A stretch of 64,000 nucleotides of DNA from Janthinobacterium saanense (lineage in GTDB: Bacteria > Pseudomonadota > Gammaproteobacteria > Burkholderiales > Burkholderiaceae_D). Within the stretch, counting starts at the first letter, position 1, and each line of letters begins with the position of its first letter. Below the pieces are notes generated by a model. It had not been told where the DNA came from. It worked only from the letters and a program-made list of their open reading frames with translations, and did no database searches. Positions 36,535 through 45,494 of the stretch are shown here, one piece after another. The stretch lies in NCBI RefSeq assembly GCF_014200675.1, contig NZ_JACHCI010000014.1, forward strand, positions 113,368 to 177,367. Reading direction: 5' to 3'. A program made the position numbers and the translations under genes.

Positions 36535-37614
36535 ATGAATTTCAACCACTGGTCAGAACACCCGCGGCTTAAAGGGATGAGCTTCCTTGCCATCAACATT
36601 AGCAACCATAATGAAAATACACGTCAGATTAATGCGACGCTTTTCGCTCAACAAAAGACGGGACAGTGGGACATCAAACGTGAAATCCTCCGTGCAGGAT
36701 TATTGAACAAGTTTGTGGTCCTGTTCTACTCGAATCCAGGCAACGCTTCAACACTATATTTTGGAAAAATCAAAGCTACAGACATTACTGGTGAGACTGA
36801 CCATACACCTCCACGCGATCGCTACGAACTGGAGGTACAAGCACCATGGCAAAACTTTGGCATGTCTGACGTATCGTTCTCACGATTCTTTGACGGTGTG
36901 ACCATGAGTTCATCACCAACCACTGTATGGGTTAACGCCCCACGCAAAAATGCGGAAAATACGCACTCAAACAGCTACTGCGAAGCGTGGCTAGGGGATC
37001 AATGGCAACAGATATTAGTATCTGAGGCACGCATGCACTATAAACCACTAGTAAGGTGCATTGAGTGTCACGGAGCTGTGGTACTAATGAAGGCAGGACC
37101 TGGAGGTATTCCAAGAGCTCACGCTGAACATCGCCCCGGGCACGAGGGTTGTTCTTTAGGGCATTATTATAAAGGTGTAAGCTTTCCGCACCCGTATCCT
37201 ATTCAAGAACTAACCGATGGAAGTAGAGATCCATTTGCCGACCTAGTGATAAACGAGGATGACGAATCAGCATTTCCAGAAGGGGCGGAAAGCTACCAGC
37301 TCCATAAGAAGCGTGAACGTGACCCAAATATTGTTTTGCAAGCGAAAGCAAAACGCTTCAGAGAGTCAAATAAACTGGAATGTGAAGTTTGCCTAACAGA
37401 TTTCCATTTAGTCTATGGTGCACTAGGCTATGGCTTTATCGAAGCACACCATAAGGTTCCAGTGGCACAACTCGACGGCATAGGCCGTACTAAAATTGAT
37501 GACCTTGCTATGGTATGTTCAAACTGCCATAGAATGCTACACAGAAGTGGAGGAAGAACTGTTGAAGAGCTTCGTGAGATTGTACAACCAACATACTCCG
37601 CAACGAGTGATTGA
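36535..37614 (+). CDS. HNH endonuclease, restriction/defence type, horizontally acquired
   Basis: A 359-residue protein, markedly richer in A/T than its neighbours. The C-terminal HNH nuclease is at about 280-345: Cys283-x2-Cys286, then YGFIEAHHKVPV (His305-His306) and DLAMVCSNCHRMLHR (Cys328, Cys331, His332, His336), the McrA-like zinc HNH form. The middle holds a second Cys/His cluster (Cys175, Cys178, His196, His199, His203, Cys206). Residues 1-130 are unassigned, with a beta-rich stretch around FVVLFYSNPGNASTLYFGKI. No methyltransferase lies beside it, so a modification-dependent or solitary nuclease is possible. The ATG at 36535 is preferred; an upstream TTG at 36517 exists. The last codons overlap a transposase remnant. 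Confidence 0.8.
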   Translation: MNFNHWSEHPRLKGMSFLAINISNHNENTRQINATLFAQQKTGQWDIKREILRAGLLNKFVVLFYSNPGNASTLYFGKIKATDITGETDHTPPRDRYELEVQAPWQNFGMSDVSFSRFFDGVTMSSSPTTVWVNAPRKNAENTHSNSYCEAWLGDQWQQILVSEARMHYKPLVRCIECHGAVVLMKAGPGGIPRAHAEHRPGHEGCSLGHYYKGVSFPHPYPIQELTDGSRDPFADLVINEDDESAFPEGAESYQLHKKRERDPNIVLQAKAKRFRESNKLECEVCLTDFHLVYGALGYGFIEAHHKVPVAQLDGIGRTKIDDLAMVCSNCHRMLHRSGGRTVEELREIVQPTYSATSD

Positions 37615-37711
37615 TGAGGAAGTACCAATCCAGGCCCTGAAGAAATGGCAACAGGAGCAGCCGGATCTATTTTTCAAACGGGTTTATGGTCAAACAGAAC
37701 TGGGGAGCTAG
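37562..37711 (+). pseudogene. C-terminal remnant of an IS481/IS3-like transposase
   Basis: In the frame shifted from the HNH gene, 49 codons read FVRLYNQHTPQRVIDEEVP, then IQALKKWQQEQPDLFFKRVY, ending in a stop at 37709-37711. This is the usual C-terminal sequence of IS481-type DDE transposases (YNxxxPQxAL, TPxQALKxW, PxLFxKRVY). Nothing upstream of about 37560 continues it, so it is a fragment joined to the 3' end of the HNH gene. It marks a past insertion or deletion at the islet's right edge. Confidence 0.75.
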
Positions 37712-37815
37712 AAACTGCTCCTACATCTAGCGGTGACATACCCAATTGTACGCATCAGGAGGAACACTGGGGCCATACCCATGAAGGCATGGCCCGCTTC
37801 CTTGTAGCCACGTTC

Positions 37816-37832
37816 GGTGCACAGTGTGCACC
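37816..37832. repeat. Perfect short palindrome at the right edge of the islet
   Basis: GGTGCACAGTGTGCACC has eight-base arms around a single G. It lies nine bases beyond the 3' end of the chemotaxis receptor gene, in sequence between the transposase remnant and that gene. It may be a terminator stem, a recombination scar or an operator; no T-tract follows. Confidence 0.4.
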
Positions 37833-37840
37833 AAGCAAGT

Positions 37841-39475
37841 TCAACCCAGCATGCGGCGGGTCGGTGCTGGCAAGCGGCGTGAGCTGGCGACAGGCAAGCC
37901 ACCGGCAGCCCTCAAGCCGGACTGCTGCGCTTCGCCACGCAGGCGGAACACGGACACCACGTCGACCAGCTCCACCGCGCGGTCTTGCAGCGAGGCAGCA
38001 GCGGCCGCCGCTTCTTCCACCAGGGCCGCGTTTTGCTGGGTGACCTGGTCCATCTGCGAAATCGCCTGGTTGACTTGTTCGATGCCGGCGCTTTGTTCGT
38101 GGCTGGCGTTGGCGATATCGCCCATGATGTCGGTCACGCGCTTGATGCTGGCGACGATTTCTTCCATCGTTGCACCCGCTTCATCGACCAGCACCGTACC
38201 GGCGTTGACCTTGTCGACCGAATCGCCGATCAAGTCCTTGATTTCCTTGGCGGCGGCGGCCGAACGTTGCGCCAGGTTACGTACTTCCGTTGCCACCACC
38301 GCAAAACCACGGCCCTGCTCGCCTGCACGGGCCGCTTCCACGGCCGCGTTCAGCGCCAGGATATTGGTCTGGAAGGCGATGCCGTCGATCACGCCGATAA
38401 TGTCGGCAATCTTCTTGGCCGACTCGTTGATCGACCCCATGGTGCCCACCACTTGCGCCACCACCGCGCCACCCTTGCGGGCCACGTCCGAGGCAGACAC
38501 GGCCAGGGTATTGGCCTGGCGTGCATTGTCCGTATTCTGGCGCACGGCCGAAGTCAGCTCTTCCAGGCTGGATGCGGTTTCTTCCAGCGACGAGGCCTGC
38601 TGCTCGGTACGCACGGACAAGTCCGCATTGCCGGCCGAAATCTGCGCGGCAGCCACGCTGACCGTATCGGCCGAAGCGCGCACGGTGGCGATCACTTCCA
38701 CGATGCGGTCGAGGAATTTATTGAAGGCGGTCGCCGTGCGGCCCACTTCATCCATATTGGCCACCGGCATGGAAGCCGACAGGTCCAGCGAGACGCTGAC
38801 TTTTTCCAGCGTATGCTGGATATTGCCCAGGCCGCCGCTGATGGTGCGGTAGATATGCAGGGCCAGCGCGCCGGTCAGCAGCACCGCCACGCCCAGCACG
38901 GCCAGCATGGTGTTGAAGGCCGTATCGTAAGCATCCAGGCTTTCCGCCTTCACATCATCGACCAGCTTGTTGTTATACGCCAGGTGGTCGTCCATGCTTT
39001 TCTTGGCGGCGGCGGCCGTGATGGCCAGCGGCGTGCCGGCCATCAAGGTGGCGCGCACGCCATCCATGTCGCCCGCGTAGGCGGCGGCAAAGAATGGTTT
39101 CAGGGCCTGGCGGTAGGCTTCCATGGCGGCCTGGTCGGCGTCGAGCATCTTGCGGTCGGTTTCGTCATAGATGCGCTCGGCGCGGTACTTGGCGATGATA
39201 TCGTCGAAGTCCTTGTTGGCGGCAGCCAGGGCCTTGTCGAGCGCCGTCTTGTCGGCCAGGTTGGAAAACACGGACAAACGGTAGCCGGCCAGGCGCGAAT
39301 CGGCCAGCGAAGCCTTGGCGGCATGCAAGCCCTGGATACTCGGAATGATGCGGTTCTGCACGGTGTCAAAGCGCTCCTGCGAACGCTGCAACTGCCATGC
39401 GCCGCCGGCGCCCAGCAATAGCAAGGCCAGCAAGGCGATGGTCAGGGTCAGTATAAGTTGCTTGGTGATATTCAT
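37841..39475 (-). CDS. Methyl-accepting chemotaxis protein
   Basis: A 544-residue receptor. Membrane segments lie at about 8-28 and 192-212, with a periplasmic four-helix-bundle ligand domain between ([26 protein letters not shown]). A HAMP domain follows, then the signalling domain with the conserved hairpin tip [32 protein letters not shown] and methylation helices. There is no C-terminal pentapeptide for CheR/CheB docking. The tail ([14 protein letters not shown]) ends right beside the islet, so it may have been altered by the rearrangement. The ligand is unknown. Confidence 0.93.
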   Translation of the reverse strand: MNITKQLILTLTIALLALLLLGAGGAWQLQRSQERFDTVQNRIIPSIQGLHAAKASLADSRLAGYRLSVFSNLADKTALDKALAAANKDFDDIIAKYRAERIYDETDRKMLDADQAAMEAYRQALKPFFAAAYAGDMDGVRATLMAGTPLAITAAAAKKSMDDHLAYNNKLVDDVKAESLDAYDTAFNTMLAVLGVAVLLTGALALHIYRTISGGLGNIQHTLEKVSVSLDLSASMPVANMDEVGRTATAFNKFLDRIVEVIATVRASADTVSVAAAQISAGNADLSVRTEQQASSLEETASSLEELTSAVRQNTDNARQANTLAVSASDVARKGGAVVAQVVGTMGSINESAKKIADIIGVIDGIAFQTNILALNAAVEAARAGEQGRGFAVVATEVRNLAQRSAAAAKEIKDLIGDSVDKVNAGTVLVDEAGATMEEIVASIKRVTDIMGDIANASHEQSAGIEQVNQAISQMDQVTQQNAALVEEAAAAAASLQDRAVELVDVVSVFRLRGEAQQSGLRAAGGLPVASSRRLPAPTRRMLG

Positions 39476-39569
39476 GATGTACTCAGCAAATGAAAAAAGC
39501 AGCCCGCAGCGTCATGCCGGGCTGCAGGGCCTGGCAAGGCCAGGTACTACATACGATCGCTGTGCGCGA

Positions 39570-40691
39570 TCAGGCAGCCAAAGGAGCGGCGGCGTCCTCG
39601 GCATCGGGGCGGCGCAGCAAGTCGCCGTGTTCGCGGGCAAAGGCGAGACCTGCCTTGTAGCCCACGTCGAACAACAGTTGCATGTTCGAACTGGACCAGT
39701 CGAGGGTGTCGGGCCAATGCTCTTCCGGGATGCCACCCATCAAGTCCAGCTTCAGCAAACGGCGCTTGGGCTGGCCCGTGCGGGCATCGGTGTTGTGCTC
39801 CAGCTCGAACAAGCGCATCTCGCTCTTGGAAATTTTGACCAGCGGCGTGATGATGGAGCGCACCCAGGCGTCATACAGGTTGCGCGGCTTGCGCAGCAGG
39901 CGCTCATCGCCCAGGATGTCGAGGATGACCAGGGTATCGGCGTCGTGATGCTCGCCCTTGCCTTCGATGAAAGGATCGAAATTGAGCGTATCGAGCGCGG
40001 CACCTTCGATGTAATCACTGCCATCGATGGTGGTCGGCGCGTACAGGAAGGGGAACGACAGGGCCGCGCGCACGTGCTCGGGGCCGATTTCATGCTTGCC
40101 CCAGTTTTGCATGCGATGCTCGCTGAGGTTATAGGCATTGATGTAGAACTGGGGCCGCATGCGCGCCACGCCGGAAAAATCCACGGCTTTTTCCAGGAAG
40201 GGCAAATGCGCGCACAAGCCCAGGCTTTTCATCGACAGGTCCGACGGCGACAGCGAGGACATCATCAACTTGCCCCAGTCCGACCACGCGCCAGGCGCGC
40301 TCGCAAACGTTTGCTGTATCGCCTGAAAAAAAGGATTGTTGGCCGGTGGCTGGAAAGCGTCGCGGAAGGTGCTCGCCTGCATGCCCGGCTTCTGGAAAAT
40401 CTTGTAATTGATGGGGATCATCTTGTAGATGCTGTCAGCCACCCCCGTATCGGCCCAGCTTTGCAGGGCCTGGCGTGGCGTGGCGTCATGCGGCGTGGTG
40501 TAAAGCAAACCCATCAAAACACCGGCGCCGGACGCCGAAATGACGTCAAAATTGATGCCCTCATCCACAAAAGCGGCCAAGGCGCCAGCGATCAAGGTCG
40601 AATTTGGTGCACCGCCACCTAACAGCAAACCTGTCTTGCGTGCCGCTCCTTGGCGTGTTGCCTTGGATGGCTTCATCGTTACTGTTTTCAT
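39570..40691 (-). CDS. Patatin-like protein lacking the standard Ser-Asp dyad
   Basis: A 373-residue patatin-fold protein. The oxyanion glycines are present (LLLGGGAPNSTLIAGAL, 23-39). The nucleophile elbow, normally Gly-x-Ser-x-Gly, reads Ala53-Ser54-Gly55-Ala56-Gly57, so the catalytic serine position is Gly with a Ser one residue earlier. The dyad Asp in the Asp-Gly-Gly/Ala motif is Glu229 (IEGAALDTL). It may be a pseudoenzyme or an altered acyl hydrolase. The start at 40691 follows AGGGAGAATGC; an in-frame extension to 40814 lacks support. No signal peptide. Confidence 0.8.
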   Translation of the reverse strand: MKTVTMKPSKATRQGAARKTGLLLGGGAPNSTLIAGALAAFVDEGINFDVISASGAGVLMGLLYTTPHDATPRQALQSWADTGVADSIYKMIPINYKIFQKPGMQASTFRDAFQPPANNPFFQAIQQTFASAPGAWSDWGKLMMSSLSPSDLSMKSLGLCAHLPFLEKAVDFSGVARMRPQFYINAYNLSEHRMQNWGKHEIGPEHVRAALSFPFLYAPTTIDGSDYIEGAALDTLNFDPFIEGKGEHHDADTLVILDILGDERLLRKPRNLYDAWVRSIITPLVKISKSEMRLFELEHNTDARTGQPKRRLLKLDLMGGIPEEHWPDTLDWSSSNMQLLFDVGYKAGLAFAREHGDLLRRPDAEDAAAPLAA

Positions 40692-40964
40692 GCATTCTCC
40701 CTGAGTAGTGTAAGCCGGCCAACACCCGTGATTGACGGTTACCATGACGGTTACTACTGCTGTATTTCCACTTTTATACGGCCTTGCGGTGGCGACGCGC
40801 GCCGCTATTCCCACAAGAATAATGTTGCTTAAACAGATATGAAATTAACATAAATAAATTCCATATGGCAATTTAATTAATGTATAAGTGATATTCAGAA
40901 AAGCCATAAGTCGAGGCCACGCGGCATGGCGTGGTGCGACGCAGCAAAACTAAATCGACTGGGA

Positions 40965-40997
40965 GTAGGAAAATTCCTCATCATGTAGGAAATTTCC
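40965..40997. promoter_or_regulatory. Twin palindromes in the 40692-41009 intergenic region
   Basis: GTAGGAAAATTCC (40965-40977) and GTAGGAAATTTCC (40985-40997) lie exactly 20 bases apart, each with a GGAAA-TTTCC type dyad, about 270 bases upstream of the patatin-like gene and just after the 3' end of the LysR gene. They look like paired protein-binding sites. The rest of the 318-base gap is AT-rich and has a short direct repeat, GACGGTTAC, near 40733 and 40746; no gene is seen. Confidence 0.4.
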
Positions 40998-41009
40998 CCA
41001 ATGCAATGA

Positions 41010-41957
41010 CTAGCCGGAGGCAGCATCCGAGGGAAAACTGGATTTCGCCAGGCTGCGCGGCGGGCCGGAAAAGTGCAAATGCAGCGACAGGAAGTCAACA
41101 AACACGCGTAACTTGGGCGAGAGATGGCGGCTCGAAGGCCACAGTATCCAGAACTTGCTGGCGTGCCGCAGATACTCTTTCAACACGGCTTGCAACTCGC
41201 CGCGCGCGATTGCCTCTTTCACCAGAAAATCAGGCAAATACGCCAGGCCCACACCCTGCGTGGCGGCGCCGATCAGAGCTTCGATGTTATTGCAGGTAAG
41301 TACAGTACGTAAACGCAACTCTCCCTCCTGCCCCGGCGTGCGGAACAGCTCCCATTCCTGCAATTTGCCCGTGCTGGGGAATTTATAGCGCACGCAGCCA
41401 TGCTGCGCCAGATCATGCGGCACGGCCGGCACGCCATGGCGTGCAAAATACGCCGGCGCGCTGACGATAGAAAAGGCGAACGGCCCCAGTTCGCGCGCCA
41501 TCAGCCGTGAATCGCTGAGCACGCCGCTGCGCACGGCCACATCAATGCCTTCGGCCACCACGTCGATCAAACGGTCATTAAAGTCCAGGTCCAGCTCGAT
41601 CTCCGGATAGCGCTGCGTAAACTCGGCCAGCAGCGGCAGGATGAAGCGGTAGCCGATCACGGGCAGGCTGACCCGCAGCTTGCCGCGCGGCGCCTCGGCC
41701 AGGTGCGACAGTTCTGCCTCGGCATCACCCAGGTCGGCCAGGATGCGCTGGCAGCGCTCGTAAAACAGCGCGCCCTCATTACTGAGGCTGATGCGCCGCG
41801 TGCTGCGGTTAAGCAGGCGCACGCCCAGCTTTTCTTCCAGCCGCGCCACGCTTTTGCCCACCGCCGAGGCCGACACACCGAGCAGCCGGCCAGCGGCCAC
41901 GAAGCTGGACGTTTCCGCCGCCCGCACGAAGGCGCTAATGCCATTCAGATTATCCAT
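41010..41957 (-). CDS. LysR-family transcriptional regulator
   Basis: A 315-residue LysR protein. The HTH is at about 15-40 (TSSFVAAGRLLGVSASAVGKSVARLEEKLG), in the CrgA-like subgroup (RRISLSNEGALFYERC). The effector domain starts near residue 90 (GKLRVSLPVIGYRFILPLL). It is divergent from an MFS exporter, which is its likely target; the 106-base region between them has no other gene. Confidence 0.92.
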   Translation of the reverse strand: MDNLNGISAFVRAAETSSFVAAGRLLGVSASAVGKSVARLEEKLGVRLLNRSTRRISLSNEGALFYERCQRILADLGDAEAELSHLAEAPRGKLRVSLPVIGYRFILPLLAEFTQRYPEIELDLDFNDRLIDVVAEGIDVAVRSGVLSDSRLMARELGPFAFSIVSAPAYFARHGVPAVPHDLAQHGCVRYKFPSTGKLQEWELFRTPGQEGELRLRTVLTCNNIEALIGAATQGVGLAYLPDFLVKEAIARGELQAVLKEYLRHASKFWILWPSSRHLSPKLRVFVDFLSLHLHFSGPPRSLAKSSFPSDAASG

Positions 41958-42063
41958 CGACCACCATTCAAGATTATTTGTCCGCTATGACTGGATTTTC
42001 AGCCTCTTTTTCTCTGATTCGAGCCATATTATCATGAGATTCCCTAGCACTGGAATCACTCCC

Positions 42064-43611
42064 ATGAACACGAAACGAAGCGAAAACCCCGCTGCACGGC
42101 GCGCCCTGGTATTGGCGGCCGTCTGCCTGGCGGCGCTGTGCATGCCGCTCAGCTTTACCGGACCGGCCATCGCCATTTCTGCCATCGCCGCCGAACTGCA
42201 TGGCAGCCCTTTGGCGCTGGCCTGGATCTCGAATGCCTTCATGCTCAGCTTTGGCGGCTGCCTGATGGTGGCCGGCACCCTGGCCGACCGCTATGGCCGC
42301 AAACGCGTATTTATAATGGGCATGAGTTTGTTTGGCGCGGCCTCGCTGGCACTGGCGGCCGCGCCCAGCATCGCGCTGCTCGACGCGCTGCGCGCCGTGC
42401 AGGGCCTGGCTTGCGCCATGGCCTTGTCCAGCGGCCTGGCCGCGCTGGCGCAGGAATTTGACGGCGCCAGCCGCGCGCGGGCCTTCAGCCTGATCGGCAC
42501 GGCGTTTGGCGCCGGCCTGGCCTTCGGCCCCTTCCTGGCCGGCAGCGTGATCGACCATGGCGGCTGGCGCAGCCTGTTTATCATCACGGCCGCCGCCGGC
42601 TTGATCGCCCTGCTGATCGCCGCCCGCACCATGCACGAATCGCGCGACCCGCAAGCGGGCAAGGTGGACTGGCCAGGCGCCCTGAGCTTCACCAGCGCCT
42701 TGTCGCTATTTACCTATGCCCTGCTGCAAGCGCCGCACAGCGGCTGGAGCAGCCCCGCCAGCCTGGGCCTGCTCGGTGGCGCCGCCCTGTTGTTGATGAC
42801 CTTTGTCGCCATCGAACGCCGCAGCGCGCGGCCCATGCTGGACCTGTCGCTATTTCGCCTGCCCGCCTTCGCCGGCGTGCAGCTGCTGGCGGCTGCTCCG
42901 GCGTTTTCCTTCGTGGTGCTGCTGGTGCTGCTGCCGGCGCGCCTGATCGGCATCGAGGGCTACACCTCGTTCGAAGCAGGCGGCATGATGGTCGCCCTGT
43001 CTGCGCCCATGCTGGTGCTGCCGATGCTGGCCAGCCTGGCCGCCCAGCGCATCGGCGCCGCGCACATCTGCTGCGGCGGCTTGCTGCTGACGGCCGCCGG
43101 CCTGCTGTGGCTGTCGCAATGTGCGCCTGGCATGCCGGCGGCCACCCTGCTACTGCCATTGCTGCTGATCGGCTGCGGCATCAGCCTGCCCTGGGGCTTG
43201 ATGGATGGCCTGGCCGTCAGCGTGGTGCCGACCGAGCGCGCAGGCATGGCGGCCGGCATCTTCAACACCACCCGCGTGGCGGGCGAAGGCATCGCGCTGG
43301 CCATCGTCAGCGCCCTGCTGGCGGCGCTGACCTTCACTGCGTTGCGCGCTGTGCCCGGCATCGATGCCCAGCAAGTAGCGCTGGCCGCCCCTTTCCTGGC
43401 GATTGGCGAACTGCAGCACGCCGGCGAACTGCTGCCGCAACTGGATATGACGGCACTGGCGCAAGCCTATGGCACGGCGTTCCGCCACTTGTTATATGTG
43501 CTGGCGGCGATTACCGTCGCCTCGAGCCTGCTGCTGCTGGCTTTCCTGCGCCATCCAGCCAGCGCCCACGGCACTGCCTCATCACTGCCTGTTTGCGACA
43601 CCGTTTCTTGA
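42064..43611 (+). CDS. MFS drug exporter, EmrB/QacA (DHA2) type with 14 segments
   Basis: A 515-residue transporter with 14 predicted membrane segments. Motif A is VAGTLADRYGRKRVF, and motif C (GTAFGAGLAFGPFLAGSVIDHGGWRSLFII) is typical of drug:H+ antiporters. The substrate is unknown. The ATG at 42064 is preferred because it begins just before the first membrane segment; the frame is open further upstream without features. It is divergent from the LysR gene. Confidence 0.88.
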   Translation: MNTKRSENPAARRALVLAAVCLAALCMPLSFTGPAIAISAIAAELHGSPLALAWISNAFMLSFGGCLMVAGTLADRYGRKRVFIMGMSLFGAASLALAAAPSIALLDALRAVQGLACAMALSSGLAALAQEFDGASRARAFSLIGTAFGAGLAFGPFLAGSVIDHGGWRSLFIITAAAGLIALLIAARTMHESRDPQAGKVDWPGALSFTSALSLFTYALLQAPHSGWSSPASLGLLGGAALLLMTFVAIERRSARPMLDLSLFRLPAFAGVQLLAAAPAFSFVVLLVLLPARLIGIEGYTSFEAGGMMVALSAPMLVLPMLASLAAQRIGAAHICCGGLLLTAAGLLWLSQCAPGMPAATLLLPLLLIGCGISLPWGLMDGLAVSVVPTERAGMAAGIFNTTRVAGEGIALAIVSALLAALTFTALRAVPGIDAQQVALAAPFLAIGELQHAGELLPQLDMTALAQAYGTAFRHLLYVLAAITVASSLLLLAFLRHPASAHGTASSLPVCDTVS

Positions 43612-43726
43612 TACCCTCCTGACCCCTGCCGACACGGCGGCGCTCCGGCGCCGCTGCCCCGCATTCCCGCCTGCGACGCTTTCCAGCAACACGCATCATC
43701 TTTCCATAATTAAAACAGTTTACGTA

Positions 43727-43782
43727 TCAAAGCGCTTTGAACTACAATCAAAGCGCTTTGAACAATACCCAAAGCGCATTGG
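43727..43782. promoter_or_regulatory. Three phased LacI-family operators before the maltoporin gene
   Basis: TCAAAGCGCTTTGA occurs perfectly at 43727-43740 and 43748-43761, with a degenerate third copy CCAAAGCGCATTGG at 43769-43782. Each is displaced by exactly 21 bases, two helical turns. The motif is the standard even-palindrome site for maltose-type LacI repressors. The LacI protein encoded at 45495 is the likely ligand. Confidence 0.8.
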
Positions 43783-43845
43783 ATTTGCGTGGCTGTGCAA
43801 TTACGTCCGCACCGATGACACACCTATAAAAATACTGGAGATACG

Positions 43846-45066
43846 ATGAAACGACACTTATTGAAAGCCTTGCCTGCCGCACTGGTGATGGCCTTGAGCG
43901 CTACGGCCGCTCAGGCCGCACTGCCGATCGACTTCGGCGGCTACCTGCGCTCGGGTTTCGGCACCAGCGGCGAAGGCGGCAAGGAATCCTGTTTCGGCCT
44001 GGCTGGCGCCTCGTCCAAATATCGTCTGGGTAATGAGTGCGAAACCTATGGCGAGCTGAAATTTGGCGGCGAAGCATTCAAGGCGGCCAATGGCACGACC
44101 TTCCGCATCAACACCCTGGTGGCCTTCGCCGTCAACCAGAACCAGGACTGGGAACAATCGGACCCGTCCTGGCGCGAAATCAATGTGGTGGCCGACAAGA
44201 TCGGCACGGGCATCCTGGCCGATGCGCGCGCCTGGGTGGGCAAACGCTATTACGACCGCCAGGACGTGCACATCACCGATTACTATTTCTGGAACAATAG
44301 CGGCCCGGGCGCCGGCCTGGAAAACATCGACCTCGGCCCCGCCAAACTGGCGTACGCCATCATCCGCACGGCCGACGAGAAAGACAGCAAGCGCATGGCG
44401 CTGTCGCATGACTTCCGCTTTTCCGGCATCAAGGTCAACCCGGATGGCGAACTGACCGTGGGTCTGCAGTACAACCAGAAACGCAACGCCGCAGGGGCCG
44501 AACCCATCGCCAGCGGCCATTTGCTGACCTTCATGCATACACAGGGCAATTTGCTGGGCGGCTATAACAAGGTCGCGCTGCAGTTCGGCAAGGGCAGCGC
44601 CGCCAACACGGGCGGCGCCACCCTGGGCGCGACCAGCAACGACAAGCTCACGCGCCTGACGGAACAACTGATGATGCAGCCGAAAGGCGCCTGGTCGGGC
44701 ATGGCGACCTTGGTTTATGAAGACAAGCAAACGGCGGGTATCAGCAGCAAATGGACCTCGCTCGGCGCGCGCCCCGTTTACAACTTCACCGACAACTACA
44801 GCCTGGCGGTGGAACTGGGCCACGACAGAGTCAAGCCGGAAGACGGCGAAACCCGCCAGCTGACCAAGCTGACGATCGCCCCGCAACTGGCGGCCGGCCC
44901 CAGCTTCTGGTCGCGCCCCGTGCTGCGCGCCTTCTACACCTATGCCAAATGGAACAAGGCAGCCCAGGCGGCGGCCGTTGCAGACACGGCGCTGTCATCG
45001 ACGGGCGTGTTTGGCGGCAAGACCAATGGTAGTTCCATGGGTTTCCAAGTCGAATCCTGGTGGTAA
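43846..45066 (+). CDS. lamB: Maltoporin (LamB family)
   Basis: A 406-residue outer-membrane porin with a signal peptide ending AQAA and mature start LPIDFGGYLRSGFGTSGEGGKESCFGLAGA, the LamB pattern. The GKRYYDRQDVHITDYYFWNNSG motif is the conserved LamB loop, and the C-terminus ends in the outer-membrane signature VESWW. It would admit maltodextrins and is regulated by the three upstream operators. Its stop codon abuts an interspersed repeat. The start follows TGGAGATACG. Confidence 0.92.
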   Translation: MKRHLLKALPAALVMALSATAAQAALPIDFGGYLRSGFGTSGEGGKESCFGLAGASSKYRLGNECETYGELKFGGEAFKAANGTTFRINTLVAFAVNQNQDWEQSDPSWREINVVADKIGTGILADARAWVGKRYYDRQDVHITDYYFWNNSGPGAGLENIDLGPAKLAYAIIRTADEKDSKRMALSHDFRFSGIKVNPDGELTVGLQYNQKRNAAGAEPIASGHLLTFMHTQGNLLGGYNKVALQFGKGSAANTGGATLGATSNDKLTRLTEQLMMQPKGAWSGMATLVYEDKQTAGISSKWTSLGARPVYNFTDNYSLAVELGHDRVKPEDGETRQLTKLTIAPQLAAGPSFWSRPVLRAFYTYAKWNKAAQAAAVADTALSSTGVFGGKTNGSSMGFQVESWW

Positions 45067-45167
45067 GAGCATCTGAAAAACGCCCATGGCGGCGTTGCAA
45101 GAGCTTGCCGTACTAGCGTACTGCCTGCGCCCTTGCGCCTGGCCCTGAACGTTTTATCAGACGCTCT
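45066..45167. repeat. Interspersed repeat element, copy 1
   Basis: A 102-base unit bounded by imperfect inverted ends AGAGCATCTGAAAAACG and CGTTTTATCAGACGCTCT. The interior shares, in reverse orientation, blocks with the repeat at 54797: a GTACGC-N2-GTACGG core, an AAGC/GAGC motif and GCCGCC. It begins at the last base of the maltoporin stop codon. It has no coding capacity and looks like a small non-autonomous mobile or REP-like element. Confidence 0.65.
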
Positions 45168-45322
45168 TTGTTGAAAATTCAAACAATGGCCGGCGCCCTT
45201 CGGACGCTGACCGATGGCAGTCGCACCGCCACATTTAGGGGCAAATAGTCACCGGACTCACCATCGCGCCGCTGCACGCGATGGCCGGCAGTTACAACGT
45301 AGTGCACAGCAATCCTCTTTTA

Positions 45323-45358
45323 ACGCGGGCGCCTTCGGGTGAGCCCGCGTATTTTTTT
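45323..45358 (+). terminator. Rho-independent terminator in the maltoporin-LacI gap
   Basis: The stem ACGCGGGC (45323-45330) and GCCCGCGT (45343-45350) is followed by A and seven T. A second hairpin, CCATCGCG/CGCGATGG (45261-45284), lies just upstream. This ends transcripts from the porin side about 255 bases after its stop. The 428-base gap otherwise holds only the repeat at 45066 and the LacI promoter; a small untranslated RNA ending here is possible. Confidence 0.85.
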
Positions 45359-45494
45359 GGCGCGGCCGCAAGTCGCTCGCTTGCGCACTACGGCCAGGCA
45401 CGATTATCAGATAAACTAGCCAACATCGCTCCGCGCCGCGCCTGCCTATCGCTGGGCGCCGGCAGCGGCAAGACTCACCCCAGACGCAGCATCC

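Noticed and set aside
7708..37902. Cysteine-rich short minus frame at 37708-37902 continuing the islet
   Set aside because: It is antisense to the transposase remnant and overlaps the chemotaxis receptor 3' end, with no ribosome site or family match.
37985..39421. Long plus-strand open frame across the chemotaxis receptor
   Set aside because: The minus-strand receptor has full domain structure; the plus frame is His/Gly/Arg-rich noise.
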